Assembly (NCBI GenBank): GCA_963708245.1
Contig: OY970201.1
Span: 1,860,001-1,924,000, forward strand
Direction of reading: 5' to 3'
From: CAVYXK01 sp963708245
Lineage (GTDB): Bacteria; Pseudomonadota; Alphaproteobacteria; Acetobacterales; Acetobacteraceae
DNA: 64,000 nt
Below, piece by piece: positions 46,005 to 56,635 of the stretch (its first letter is position 1; every line of letters begins with the position of its first letter). Below the pieces are notes generated by a model. The model did not search any database and was not told the origin of the DNA. It worked only from the letters and a program-made list of their open reading frames with translations. The position numbers were made by a program, and so were the translations under genes.

Positions 46005-48230
46005 ATGGATGATGGCAACAACGTAGCGTACACGCTGCCTCCCCGCGCAGGCCAACCGTTTTTGCCGCGAACGCATCGGCAGGCGTTGACCGAACTGGTC
46101 CGCGGTATTCTCGCCGGTGAACCTTTCGTCGCCCTGACCGGCAAGCCTGGAGTCGGCAAGACCACCGTGCTGAATACAGCTATTACGGTGCTCGATGAGA
46201 GAAATCTGCGCATCAGGCGGATCGGCAACCCGCTTGGAACACCGTTGCGCCTCCCGCAGATGATCGGCGAACTGCTCGGCAACCCGGCAGGCAGCGTCAC
46301 CACTCAAGACGTAGAACGGCTCTTCGATACTCTTACATCGAGCAACAACGGAGAGCAGCTCGTTCTCGTATTTGATGACGCCCAGCACCTGCAGGCAGAC
46401 GTGCTGGGCTATTTGCAGATCATATCGAGCCTCCACGCGCTCGGAATTCGACACCAGCGGGTGATCTTCACCGCGCAGCCTGAGTTCTGGGACCTGCTCA
46501 AAGACCCCAAGTTGTGCGACCTGGTCGAGCGAATAAATGTCCGGCCGGTGATCGAACCGCTCGACGAGGCAGAGGCATGGGACTTCCTGTGTTATCGGCT
46601 CGAGCAGACGTACGGCCCCATCAGGCAACAGGTGTGTGATGCCGCGTTGAGCCGGCTGGTCCATCACGGAGCCGGCTTTCCCGGTCGGCTGGATTTGCTT
46701 TTGACGAAGTCCCTTGTCGCCGCGGGCGGTGATCGGCAGTTGCGACCCGAGACGGTGGACGCGATCGCGCGTAGCGTCGGCAATACCGGCCGATCAGTTG
46801 CTGCTCCTGCGGAATCTGATGAGAGCGCCGCGGCAACGGTTGCCCCGCCTCGGCCTCCAGCCGCGAAACCAAAGGCCCCAGAGCGACGATATCCGGTCCT
46901 GTATCCGGGTGCTCTCGTTTGTCTGGCGGTCTTGCTGGTCGGCGGTATCGGAACAGCAACTTGGCGTTCCTCAGTTCTCTCGGGTCCACGAGAGATCAAC
47001 GGCTCGGTGGCGACAACGTCGACACTGCCAGCGGACTTACCGATCCGAGTGGCCATCGTGCGGACCGCTGGCGCTCCAGGCCCGCTAGCTATGTCGCCGG
47101 ATACTCCCACGGAATCGGAACCATCGGCGCCGATAATTCCAGATACCGGAAGGTCGAACCCCGAGCAGGCGACCGTTGCCGAGGCACCTGCCGCCGCCGA
47201 ATCATCAACTCATGTCCCCGCATCGAACCATGAAGCATCGTCAGCCACGGTAGCTTCGGCACCCGCGGCGGCGATGACCTCGAGCCAGGACATGAGTTCT
47301 CCACCGCCGCAGGTCGGGGTTGCCGCCCCAGCAGACCGGCCGCAGGACTCGCCGCCGGAGTCCGCGGCCAGCCCGCCGGCCTCTCATCCACCATCCCCAA
47401 TCGCAACGATGGATCTCGCCGCGTCGCAACCGCCGGATCGCCAAGCGGATTCCGCGGGTGACGCATCGGCTGCTGTCTCACCGCAGTCAACCGATGCCAT
47501 CGCTCCGTCGGAGCAGTCGCCCGCCGCTTCGTCGGCGTCTCTCGCCACTCCGGTTGCAGCGGTTGCAGCTCAAGCGACTGCGCCAACCGAGGCGGCGGCG
47601 CAGCGGTCGGACGAACCACCCCCGTCCGCGGAAACGCGACCGATGATTGCGTCACCATCGAACGGCGCCGAACTACAACCGACCCCGGCAATACCGGCCG
47701 CAAGCGCGCAGGCCGTGATCTCGCCAACTTCGCCCGGGAGGACTCGCCCGGCCGCGCAGCGAGACGCCGCGCCGCTACCAGCCCGGACTGCACCACTAGT
47801 GGTCGAGGATACGGCTCCGGCTGCATCGGTACCGTCCGTCCCAATCAATCCCGCGCCCGCGGAGACGGTCGCGCCCGCGCGGCGCTCGCCTGATCTTTCA
47901 GCCATCCCGGCAGGCATCGGAACCGCCCGACAAACCGTTTCTCTGCCGCCGGGAATCGTGGCCGAGCTGCTTCGACGTGGGGATGCGATGCTCGCTATCG
48001 GCGACATCTCTTCTGCTCGGTTGCTCTATACCCGGGCCGCTGAAAGCGGCGATGCGCGAGCGGAGACTGAGCTCGGGAAAACCTATGATCCGTCATTTCT
48101 GGTTAAGATCGGCGCCACGGGCACCCCAACCGACCCGGAGACGGCAGCAAAATGGTACCGCAAGGCGGCCGATCTGGGTGACGCCGAGGCATCAAAGATG
48201 TTGAAGCGCCTCCGAGAGGCCGAGCAATGA
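46005..48230 (+). CDS. ExeA/GspA-like AAA ATPase with membrane anchor, Pro/Ala-rich linker and Sel1 tail
   Basis: The protein has 741 residues. AAA domain (1-280): Walker A ALTGKPGVGKTTVLNT (46-53), Walker B LVLVFDDAQHL, sensor-like VIFTAQPEFWDLL; the start LPRTHRQALTELVRGILAG is of ExeA type. One membrane helix (LYPGALVCLAVLLVGGIGTA, about 303-322) puts the rest in the periplasm: 300 residues of low-complexity Pro/Ala/Ser, then Sel1-like repeats (GDISSARLLYTRAAESGDAR, TAAKWYRKAADLGDAEASKM) to the end. ExeA proteins help assemble secretins or prime pilus systems using a peptidoglycan-binding tail; here the Sel1 tail replaces it. The TAXI binding-protein gene follows closely. Confidence 0.82.
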   Translation: MDDGNNVAYTLPPRAGQPFLPRTHRQALTELVRGILAGEPFVALTGKPGVGKTTVLNTAITVLDERNLRIRRIGNPLGTPLRLPQMIGELLGNPAGSVTTQDVERLFDTLTSSNNGEQLVLVFDDAQHLQADVLGYLQIISSLHALGIRHQRVIFTAQPEFWDLLKDPKLCDLVERINVRPVIEPLDEAEAWDFLCYRLEQTYGPIRQQVCDAALSRLVHHGAGFPGRLDLLLTKSLVAAGGDRQLRPETVDAIARSVGNTGRSVAAPAESDESAAATVAPPRPPAAKPKAPERRYPVLYPGALVCLAVLLVGGIGTATWRSSVLSGPREINGSVATTSTLPADLPIRVAIVRTAGAPGPLAMSPDTPTESEPSAPIIPDTGRSNPEQATVAEAPAAAESSTHVPASNHEASSATVASAPAAAMTSSQDMSSPPPQVGVAAPADRPQDSPPESAASPPASHPPSPIATMDLAASQPPDRQADSAGDASAAVSPQSTDAIAPSEQSPAASSASLATPVAAVAAQATAPTEAAAQRSDEPPPSAETRPMIASPSNGAELQPTPAIPAASAQAVISPTSPGRTRPAAQRDAAPLPARTAPLVVEDTAPAASVPSVPINPAPAETVAPARRSPDLSAIPAGIGTARQTVSLPPGIVAELLRRGDAMLAIGDISSARLLYTRAAESGDARAETELGKTYDPSFLVKIGATGTPTDPETAAKWYRKAADLGDAEASKMLKRLREAEQ

Positions 48231-48394
48231 CAACAAGGAGACGCCCAATGATCCCTAGCTGCAAGCAGCTTCCGTCCCAAGTTCTTACCCGTGTTGTGAT
48301 CGCAGCGACGAGTTGCTACCGGTATCGCATCGCTGCCGGACCTCGGCAACAACCTTTCGGTTCCGCGGAACCCCAATTGCATCAAGGAGGGATC

Positions 48395-49531
48395 GTGAAG
48401 CTTATCGTCTCAACTTTGCTGTGCGTCTTGTTCGCTGCATCCGCCATCGCGCAGCAGCAACCACAGGACCTGATCGTTCGCGCGAATCAGGGCACTGTCG
48501 GCGTGATCACCGGCATGGAGGGCGGAACCTACGCGCGGACCGCGGCGGACCTGACGATCCTTGATGACGATACGCTCCGCGTGCTGCCGGTTCTCGGCAA
48601 AGGATCGCTGCAAAATCTCTCCGATATTCTCTATCTCAAAGGCATCGACATCGGCTTCGTACAGGCCGATGCGCTGACGTACGCCAAGCTGCACAACATG
48701 TTCCCGAGTCTCACTCAGGGGATCCGCTACATCGCCAAGTTGTACAACGAAGAGGTTCATGTCCTCGCGCGCAAGGACATCACCCAGCTCAAGGACTTGA
48801 ACGGACAGCGCGTCAACGTCGATGTGACTGGTAGCGGATCCGCGATGACCGCCGACATCCTGCTCGGCGAGCTTGGCATCAACGCGAAGGTCGAGCACCA
48901 GAAACAGGTCACCGGCGTCCAGGAGCTGGAGCATGGAGACATCGCGGCAATCATCCACGTTGGCGGCGCGCCGATACCGCTGCTGGCCGACATCCCCGCG
49001 AGCAGCGGGATCCATTTTCTTCCTGTCCCGATCGATCAGGCCCTGCTGTCGCAAACCTACCTGCCGGCAGAGTTCACGCACGACACCTATCCGTCGCTCG
49101 TCTCGGCCGGCGCATCGGTACCCACGATCGCCGTCGGCGACGTGATGGCAGTGTATGCCTGGCAGCCGCGCACGGAGCGGTACAATAAGGTTGCCCGATT
49201 TGTGAACGCCTTCTTCAGTCGGTTTAACGAGTTCCTGCAGCCGCCCCGCCATCCCAAGTGGCGTGAAGTGAATCTGGCCGCGGAAGTGCCTGGTTGGACA
49301 CGCTTCACAGCGGCGCAGGACTGGCTCGATCAGCACGCCGCGGCGGCGGCAGCGAATGCCAGCCTGCAGAGTGACTTCAACAAATTCATCGCTCTCAGAA
49401 TCTCCAATGGGGAGATCACGCCGTCGCAAAAGGACGCCTTGTTTAAGGAGTTCCTGCAATGGCGCGATCAGCAATCCGCGTCGAACAGCGGGCAATCTCC
49501 ACCACCTGCCCCCCAACGTCAGGCCCCTTGA
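48395..49531 (+). CDS. TAXI-family TRAP solute-binding protein
   Basis: The protein has 378 residues. The GTG start at 48395 follows AAGGAGGG and gives a clean signal peptide (VSTLLCVLFAASAIAQQ). The NMT1/TAXI fold follows with GVITGMEGGTYARTAADLTI, GIDIGFVQADALTYAKLHN, and a second lobe with VNVDVTGSGSAMTADILLGEL. TAXI proteins bind glutamate, alpha-ketoglutarate or similar acids for TRAP permeases. No TRAP permease is adjacent; the upstream partner is the ExeA-like ATPase. A C-terminal Pro/Gln tail (SPPPAPQRQAP) is unusual. The group II intron ends 15 bp beyond the stop codon. Confidence 0.85.
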   Translation: MKLIVSTLLCVLFAASAIAQQQPQDLIVRANQGTVGVITGMEGGTYARTAADLTILDDDTLRVLPVLGKGSLQNLSDILYLKGIDIGFVQADALTYAKLHNMFPSLTQGIRYIAKLYNEEVHVLARKDITQLKDLNGQRVNVDVTGSGSAMTADILLGELGINAKVEHQKQVTGVQELEHGDIAAIIHVGGAPIPLLADIPASSGIHFLPVPIDQALLSQTYLPAEFTHDTYPSLVSAGASVPTIAVGDVMAVYAWQPRTERYNKVARFVNAFFSRFNEFLQPPRHPKWREVNLAAEVPGWTRFTAAQDWLDQHAAAAAANASLQSDFNKFIALRISNGEITPSQKDALFKEFLQWRDQQSASNSGQSPPPAPQRQAP

Positions 49532-49545
49532 ACCAAGCAGAGGCG

Positions 49546-51465
<1,920 letters not shown>

Positions 51466-51559
51466 CAGAGGGCGCAGAGGTTCGACATGCGCGGCACGCC
51501 AAACTGGGCGGCGAACTGATGCAAGAGACCCACGCCGGCTCGAGCGCAAGCCCGAACGT

Positions 51560-51790
51560 TGTCGTGTGGATCACCCCTTCGTCGCCCCTGGGTGATCGGC
51601 AATTTTGAATTCGCACTGCCGCTGCTCAGCAGGTCGAGCGTAACTTCATCCTTATTCTTCTGCCCCACTCTGCGACCAGCTTCTGCATCACCGGGTTCGC
51701 CTTCGGCACCCAGTGATCCCAGAAGGCAAACTTCAGGCTGCCTGCGGCATACGCCGTCCGCATATGCACAAGTGGCAGCGCCGCGCACGG
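51560..51790 (-). pseudogene. N-terminal fragment of an ABC solute-binding protein gene, frameshifted
   Basis: On the minus strand one frame reads AAGSLKFAFWDHWVPKANPV then MQKLVAEWG; after a one-base shift near 51660 the next frame reads QKNKDEVTLDLLSSGSANSK. This is the start of a mature family-1 type binding protein. The signal peptide is degraded and the remaining 300 residues are missing. Group II intron 2 begins about 100 bp further on. Confidence 0.6.
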
Positions 51791-52068
51791 GTGGTGCCGG
51801 ATCATGGAATTTGCATGATCCCTAGATGATAAAATACGTATGTGTGTGGGGTGCTAAGAACCCGACAACGACGTTATTGCAAAGCAAGCAGCAGCGAACG
51901 GACGGCCGGCTGAACCGGCCTCAAGAAAGTTATCGCTCATGGTGCCCGCACGCCTCGACCATCATCGAGGTCAGGTGCTTATGATCCCGCTCTGCATTTC
52001 GCCGGGCGGGGCGATGTTTCGACTGCGCCCCTGGACCCGATTTTGAGCGTAGGCTCAGTGCAGAGCGA
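51791..52068. other. Spacer between the decayed gene and the RHH gene
   Basis: This stretch is more AT-rich than its surroundings and contains a short hairpin (GGCCGGCTGAACCGGCC, 51905-51921). No gene was recognised. It could carry a transcription stop. Confidence 0.4.
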
Positions 52069-52368
52069 CTAGGCCGCCACACGCCGCTCCACATGTGGAC
52101 CGTGGCCAGCGGCAGTATGCCCGGCCTCAGTCGCCGCGGCTCGGAAGTACTGCAGTAGGAAGACCCGCACCGCGCTGGTGCGCCCGCCTTCGTTGCGCAG
52201 CGCATCGACGCGCCGGATCAGGCCATGCAGGTCCTGGCTCTCACGGTGGCAAATTTCCAGCAGCGCGTCCCACAGCTCAGGCTCCAGGCGCATGCTGGTG
52301 CGGCCGCTGCCGGCGACCACGTTGCGGTTGACGAGGCGGCTGGCGGACACGGGATGCTCCATTCGCAA
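52069..52368 (-). CDS. Ribbon-helix-helix domain protein
   Basis: The 99-residue protein has the RHH_4-type core: GRTSMRLEPELWDALLEICH forms the strand and first helix, DLHGLIRRVDALRNEGGRTS the second helix, and SAVRVFLLQYFRAAATEAG a C-terminal helix. Such proteins bind DNA as dimers or regulate signalling in alphaproteobacteria. It is upstream of nothing obvious and is read in the same direction as the DUF2336/GGDEF pair 63 bp away, which may be its operon. Confidence 0.8.
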   Translation of the reverse strand: MRMEHPVSASRLVNRNVVAGSGRTSMRLEPELWDALLEICHRESQDLHGLIRRVDALRNEGGRTSAVRVFLLQYFRAAATEAGHTAAGHGPHVERRVAA

Positions 52369-52431
52369 GACCGGTCTAGGGGACCACAGGAGCGTTAAAG
52401 GACCGCAAAGAGGAACGGTCGAAACAGCGAC

Positions 52432-53676
52432 TTAGCGTGCAAATCTCCGGAGGAAATCGAGCTGCCAGCGCATTTCCTCGACGGCGAGCGGGAAGCCGCC
52501 GTTCGGTCCAGCCGTCAACATCGCCGAGGGTGGCAGGTGGGCGAGCGATGCCTGCACCGGCCCAGCGACTTTCATGGAGAATCCGGCCTTCCAAATCAGG
52601 CTGACCAACCCCTTCGCGCTGCGCAGTGACGCCGCGCGGTCCACCACCGCGACCGGCACCTCCGCCGCCACCGCGAGCAGTGCTGCCACCAGTCGCACAT
52701 TGCCGCGCCGGATCGCGTCCTGCACGGCTTCCTCGGAGAGCTTGCGCCGCATCAGCAGCCGATGCGCCTCGGCAAGCGCCTGCTCGGTCGTCGTGTCCGA
52801 GTCCGCCGCCGGTTTCGGCCCGGCTTCCGCCAGTCGTTGATCGAGCCGCTGTCGCAACTCGGCGAGCAGGCCAGGTTCCAGATCGGCGCGGCTCGCCAGC
52901 ACCTCCAGCAGATGGGTCGCCACGATCGAGGACAGCGCGCGGGCGCTGCGCGGCGGCAGCGCCGGGCGGCGTACCAGGGGTTCGTGCCAGTCCTGATGGT
53001 CGGCGGCACGGGCGATCAGCATGTCGAGGGCTGTCTCGCGGATCTGTGCCGAGGGATTTTCCAGCAGCGCCCGGATGGCGGCATTGTCTTCCCCGGAAGC
53101 GATCACGTCCGCAACGGTGGAATTGAGATGCGGGCGGCGCGCCACAGAGATCGCGGTCGCCGTCGAGGACGGGGCATTGAGCAACGCAATCAGGTCCTCG
53201 GGTGTGAGCAGAGGCGAGAACCGGATGACCGGTTCGCTGACCGGCACCGCGCTGTCGCGGGCCAGGCGCAGCACCAAGCCGCGCGGCGCGTCTGGCATCT
53301 GCTTGATCACCTCGGCGATCGCGGCGCGCACCCGGACCGCTTCGTCCTCCACCAGGGCGATCAGGATATCGAGGGCCCGACGCTGCAAGTGATCCTGCTC
53401 ATCGGTCGAAAGCTCTGGTGCCACGCTGGCAAGTTTGCGAGCCAGCAACGCGCGGATTCGCTCATCCGCATCGCGTGCCAGCACCTGGTTGACTCGCGGT
53501 GGGGTCGCCGGATTCATGGCAAGCGCGGCACGCACCATGACCGCCGGATCGCCGGCGAGACGCTCCATGACGGCAGGTGGTGTGGTAGGGCTCGCGCCCA
53601 GCCGAACCCGGGCAGCCTCATCCGGGTCAGGCGCCGCCCGAACAGTTCGTGCAGCTTGCGCCGGCATTCGCATCAT
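52432..53676 (-). CDS. DUF2336 family protein with HEAT-like repeats
   Basis: The 414-residue cytosolic protein is made of helical repeats (VRVRLGASPTTPPAVMERLA-like units, then RALDILIALVEDEAVRVRAA, IRALLENPSAQIRETALDML). The family is widespread in alphaproteobacteria, commonly with c-di-GMP or chemotaxis genes, and has no assigned biochemical role. It is coupled to the GGDEF gene by a 4-bp overlap (ATGA), so the two form one unit. The C-terminal helical part (LSEEAVQDAIRRGNVRLVAA) matches the DUF2336 core. Confidence 0.85.
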   Translation of the reverse strand: MMRMPAQAARTVRAAPDPDEAARVRLGASPTTPPAVMERLAGDPAVMVRAALAMNPATPPRVNQVLARDADERIRALLARKLASVAPELSTDEQDHLQRRALDILIALVEDEAVRVRAAIAEVIKQMPDAPRGLVLRLARDSAVPVSEPVIRFSPLLTPEDLIALLNAPSSTATAISVARRPHLNSTVADVIASGEDNAAIRALLENPSAQIRETALDMLIARAADHQDWHEPLVRRPALPPRSARALSSIVATHLLEVLASRADLEPGLLAELRQRLDQRLAEAGPKPAADSDTTTEQALAEAHRLLMRRKLSEEAVQDAIRRGNVRLVAALLAVAAEVPVAVVDRAASLRSAKGLVSLIWKAGFSMKVAGPVQASLAHLPPSAMLTAGPNGGFPLAVEEMRWQLDFLRRFAR

Positions 53677-54209
53677 TCGTGGGCCACGCGCCAGTTGCCG
53701 CGGCCATCCCGCTTCACTTGGTACATCGCCAGGTCTGCACGTCGCATCACGCTCTCCACCTCCTCGCCCGAATGCCGCGTGGCGATACCAATGGAAAAAC
53801 CGAGCGCCAGTGTTTCATCGCCGATCACCTCGGCCAGAGCACGCGGGCCTTGCACCCGCAACGTCTCGGCACGCTCCGCCGCGGTCAGATGATCGGCGCC
53901 GTTCATCCAAACGGCGAATTCATCTCCGCCCAGGCGCGCCACCAGGTCCGTCGGGCGAACCGTCGCGCGCAGCAGTTCGGCGGCTCGACACAGCACCAGA
54001 TCGCCCGTCTCGTGGCCAAGCTCGTCGTTCACTGCTTTGAAATTATCGAGGTCGGCAAAGACCAGCGTACCCGGAAGCTGCTCGCGCTCCAGGCGGTCGA
54101 TGTGGCGCGGCAGCTCCTCGAGAAAGGCACGCCGGTTGATCAGTCCGGTCAGCGGATCGGTCCGTGCCCGCCGCGCCATTTCTCGCTGGATCGAGTGATG
54201 CTCCAGCAG
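53673..54209 (-). pseudogene. GGDEF diguanylate cyclase, 5' truncated
   Basis: The 168-residue GGDEF domain is complete from ARTDPLTGLINRRAFLEELP to IGIATRHSGEEVESVMRRAD, with the active-site GGDEF intact (LVARLGGDEFAVWM), so the catalytic part could still work if expressed. Upstream of the ATG at 54179 the frame continues as LLEHHSIQRE, the end of a lost coiled linker, and is cut by TGA at 54210-54212, exactly where the integrase region begins. The sensory N-terminal half is missing, apparently removed or displaced by integration of the neighbouring element. Confidence 0.7.
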
Positions 54210-54337
54210 TCATGATGGGGTTTCCGGCCGTTTCAGGTGGGTTCGGGTTGCTCGGCCAATTCCCCGGAAGTCCTAGCAAAAACGCGGTAGTTGGTTTCTG
54301 CTTGTCTCCACCCGTTTCCGTTCTTATCATGGTCCCG

Positions 54338-54361
54338 GGGTCACTCGCAGGGTCACTCGCA
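54338..54361 (+). repeat. Tandem 12-bp direct repeat upstream of the integrase
   Basis: The sequence GGGTCACTCGCA occurs twice without a gap (54338-54349 and 54350-54361), 22 bp before the integrase start. It is a candidate arm-type integrase site, AlpA operator or attachment-related repeat. Confidence 0.6.
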
Positions 54362-54383
54362 CGCCATCCAGGGCACCAGCCGC

Positions 54384-55595
54384 ATGAAGCTCACCGCCAA
54401 GGCCGTCGAAAAGCTCCGCCACGAGGGCGACCAGCCGTTCCGCGATGTCAAAGACGAGATCACCCGCAACCTCTATCTCCGCATCTGGCGAAGCGGCGAG
54501 AAGCGCTGGATCCTTCGCTACAAGGTGACGCGCCAGGTGCGGGTCGGCACGATCGGCGACGCCGCGACGGTCGGGCTCGCCGACGCCCGCCGTATCGCCG
54601 CAGAGTGGCACGCCCGCATCAAGGCTGGCCGTGACCCGGCCCGCGAAGCGGCAACCGCCGCGGCAGAGGAACAACGCAGACCCACGGTCGCGGGGTTCGC
54701 GTCAGAATACCTCGAACGCCATTCGAAGCCGAACAAACGAACCTGGCGCCAGGATGAAAGACTGCTTGCCCATGACGTGCTGCCGGCCATAGGCCAGTTG
54801 CGTATCGACCGCGTAGAGCGGCGCGACATCGTGTTGCTCGTCGACGCGATCCGCGACCGCGGCGCACATGTGCTCGCCAACCGAACGTTGGCACTGTTGC
54901 GGCAGTTGTTCCGTTTCGCGATCGAGCGTGGCGTCATCGAGGAAGTCCCTTTTTCGCTGCGGGCGACGCGCGAGACAGCACGAGCTCGCGTGCTGACCGA
55001 GGATGAGCTGGCGAGCCTGTGGGCCGCCACGGAGGCACATGCCGGCGGGGCCGAACCAGCAACGCGATGGGCGTTGCGGCTGCTGGTGCTGACCGCTGCG
55101 AGGGCGAGCGAAGTTGCCGGTGTGACCTGGCAAGAAGTGGATTTTGACGGGCGGCTTTGGCAGCTCCCGGGAGCCCGCACCAAGAACGGTTGTGATCACT
55201 CTGTGCCGCTCAGCGAGCCGGCGCTTGCGGTCTTGCACGAAGCAGCAACCATGCAGAGCGGGCCATGGGTTCTGCCGGCCACGCGCGGATCCGGACACGT
55301 CACCATCGGCGGCCTACTCAATGCCCTGCAGCGGATCGTCCCGGGTGCGCGGCTGCATGATTTGCGCCGCACAGCAGCAACAGGCCTGCAGAAGCTCGGC
55401 ATCAGGCTGGAAGTCACGGAGGGGGTGTTGAACCATATCTCGGGCAGCCGGGCCGGGGTGGTCGGCATCTACCAGCGCCACGACTGGGCCGTTGAGAAGC
55501 GCGCCGCGCTCGAAGCATGGGCGCGGCGCATCGAGCAGCTTGCCGCCGGTGAACAGGAAGGCGGCAACAGCACCCCGCTGGTGCGGGCCGCGTGA
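54384..55595 (+). CDS. Tyrosine-type site-specific integrase (DUF4102 family)
   Basis: The protein has 403 residues. The N-terminal DUF4102 arm-binding domain (MKLTAKAVEKLRHEGDQPFR, LRIWRSGEKRWILRYKV) is followed by a SAM-like core-binding domain and the catalytic domain. Active-site residues: Arg in LLVLTAARASEVAGVTWQE, His-x-x-Arg in RLHDLRRTAATGLQKLG, and the nucleophile Tyr in SRAGVVGIYQRHDWA. Start at 54384 chosen by family N-terminus. It integrates the element by recombination, usually at a tRNA 3' end. It is the first of a set of co-directional genes reaching to 59206. Confidence 0.93.
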   Translation: MKLTAKAVEKLRHEGDQPFRDVKDEITRNLYLRIWRSGEKRWILRYKVTRQVRVGTIGDAATVGLADARRIAAEWHARIKAGRDPAREAATAAAEEQRRPTVAGFASEYLERHSKPNKRTWRQDERLLAHDVLPAIGQLRIDRVERRDIVLLVDAIRDRGAHVLANRTLALLRQLFRFAIERGVIEEVPFSLRATRETARARVLTEDELASLWAATEAHAGGAEPATRWALRLLVLTAARASEVAGVTWQEVDFDGRLWQLPGARTKNGCDHSVPLSEPALAVLHEAATMQSGPWVLPATRGSGHVTIGGLLNALQRIVPGARLHDLRRTAATGLQKLGIRLEVTEGVLNHISGSRAGVVGIYQRHDWAVEKRAALEAWARRIEQLAAGEQEGGNSTPLVRAA

Positions 55596-55598
55596 CAA

Positions 55599-56228
55599 AT
55601 GTCGCGCCACCAACCGCTGCGGCCGATACCAAGGCCGGTGGTGCACCCCGTGCCGCTCGATCCAGGAGCGCGCAGCGAAATCGCAGCATTCCTCGGGCTG
55701 GCGTCCCTGCCGGACGAATGTGCGAAAAAAATTTCGCATGGCCTCGGCACCCACGTTGCTCTGGCGCCGCATTGGCCAGGGCTTACACCAGGGCGCAACG
55801 CCAATGCGCTGCGGCGCCTGGCCGAGGCGCTGAACCGCGCCATGCGTGAGCTGCGCGTCATCACCGAACCCGAGCACCTCATGGAGGACGAAACGACCGA
55901 CCTGCTGATCGGGGATGCCGAACCTCTCGCCACGATGATGAAGGGCTTCCGCGAACGTGTCCTTGCGCGCGCGAGTGAGCTGGACGCGATGGGCGGCATC
56001 CGGCCGGAGCATGAGGCGCTGGCATGCACGGTCGCGTTCCTGAAGCAGCACTGCTTCGACATCTGGGCCGCGCCGCACGTGCGGGAAAACGAAGGGAACA
56101 TGCGCGGCTTCGCGCTGAAGTGTTTGGATGCCGCCGGTATCGACACTGGCAACTTGAAAGAGCACCCGGACCGGCTACGGGAGATGATGTTCGGCGTGCT
56201 GCTGGTGCCCCCGGCCGGCCCGGCATAG
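55599..56228 (+). CDS. Hypothetical protein of the integrative element
   Basis: The 209-residue soluble protein begins three bases after the integrase stop codon, so the two are co-transcribed. It is helix-rich in its second half (LRRLAEALNRAMRELRVI, MMKGFRERVLARASELDAMG, HEALACTVAFLKQHCFDIW). The N-terminal part is Pro-rich. No catalytic motif, zinc cluster or membrane segment is visible. The family was not recognised; a role in excision or copy-number control is possible. Confidence 0.65.
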   Translation: MSRHQPLRPIPRPVVHPVPLDPGARSEIAAFLGLASLPDECAKKISHGLGTHVALAPHWPGLTPGRNANALRRLAEALNRAMRELRVITEPEHLMEDETTDLLIGDAEPLATMMKGFRERVLARASELDAMGGIRPEHEALACTVAFLKQHCFDIWAAPHVRENEGNMRGFALKCLDAAGIDTGNLKEHPDRLREMMFGVLLVPPAGPA

Positions 56229-56356
56229 CGCCCCAGCCGTCTCAGCACGTCTCCATACTGTCGCCAGTAGCGGAACACAGATTGTTCCTCTGCTGGCGTG
56301 ATCGTTCCGTATTCGTGCCGTATCATCCGTCCCCGGATGAGATGGAGACACACGGG

Positions 56357-56629
56357 ATGAGCGACACCACCGCCGACCGATTTCTGCGCGAGGCCGAGGT
56401 TGCGCTGATGACAAGCCTCAGCCGGGCGCAGCGGTGGCGCCTCGAACTGCATGGCGAATTCCCGGCGCGAGTGCGTCTCGGGGGCCGGACCGTGGCGTGG
56501 CGCGAGAGTGAAGTCAGGCAGTGGATGGAGACTCGCCCGCGCGCGAAGTACCTGCCGCGCGGCGCAGTCCTCGGCCCGCAGCCGCCGCGCCGGCCTAGCA
56601 AGGACGGGGACCACCAGCCCGCCGCGTAG
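56357..56629 (+). CDS. AlpA-like excisionase/transcriptional regulator
   Basis: The 90-residue protein has the MerR-like winged helix of AlpA/Xis proteins: MSLSRAQRWRLELHGEFPAR, then VRLGGRTVAWRESEVRQWME, which is the typical 'PxxVRLxxRxVGWxxxEVxxWI' pattern. Tail is basic. Start ATG at 56357 with GGAG nine bases upstream. In P4-like satellites AlpA activates integrase or promotes excision. It lies seven bases before the primase gene. Confidence 0.8.
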   Translation: MSDTTADRFLREAEVALMTSLSRAQRWRLELHGEFPARVRLGGRTVAWRESEVRQWMETRPRAKYLPRGAVLGPQPPRRPSKDGDHQPAA

Positions 56630-56635
56630 ATCGCC

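Noticed and set aside
54210..54290. A tRNA fragment as left attachment site of the integrative element
   Set aside because: No stretch here matches the 3' end of the tRNA-fMet-like sequence at 59356-59377, so the attachment core remains unknown.
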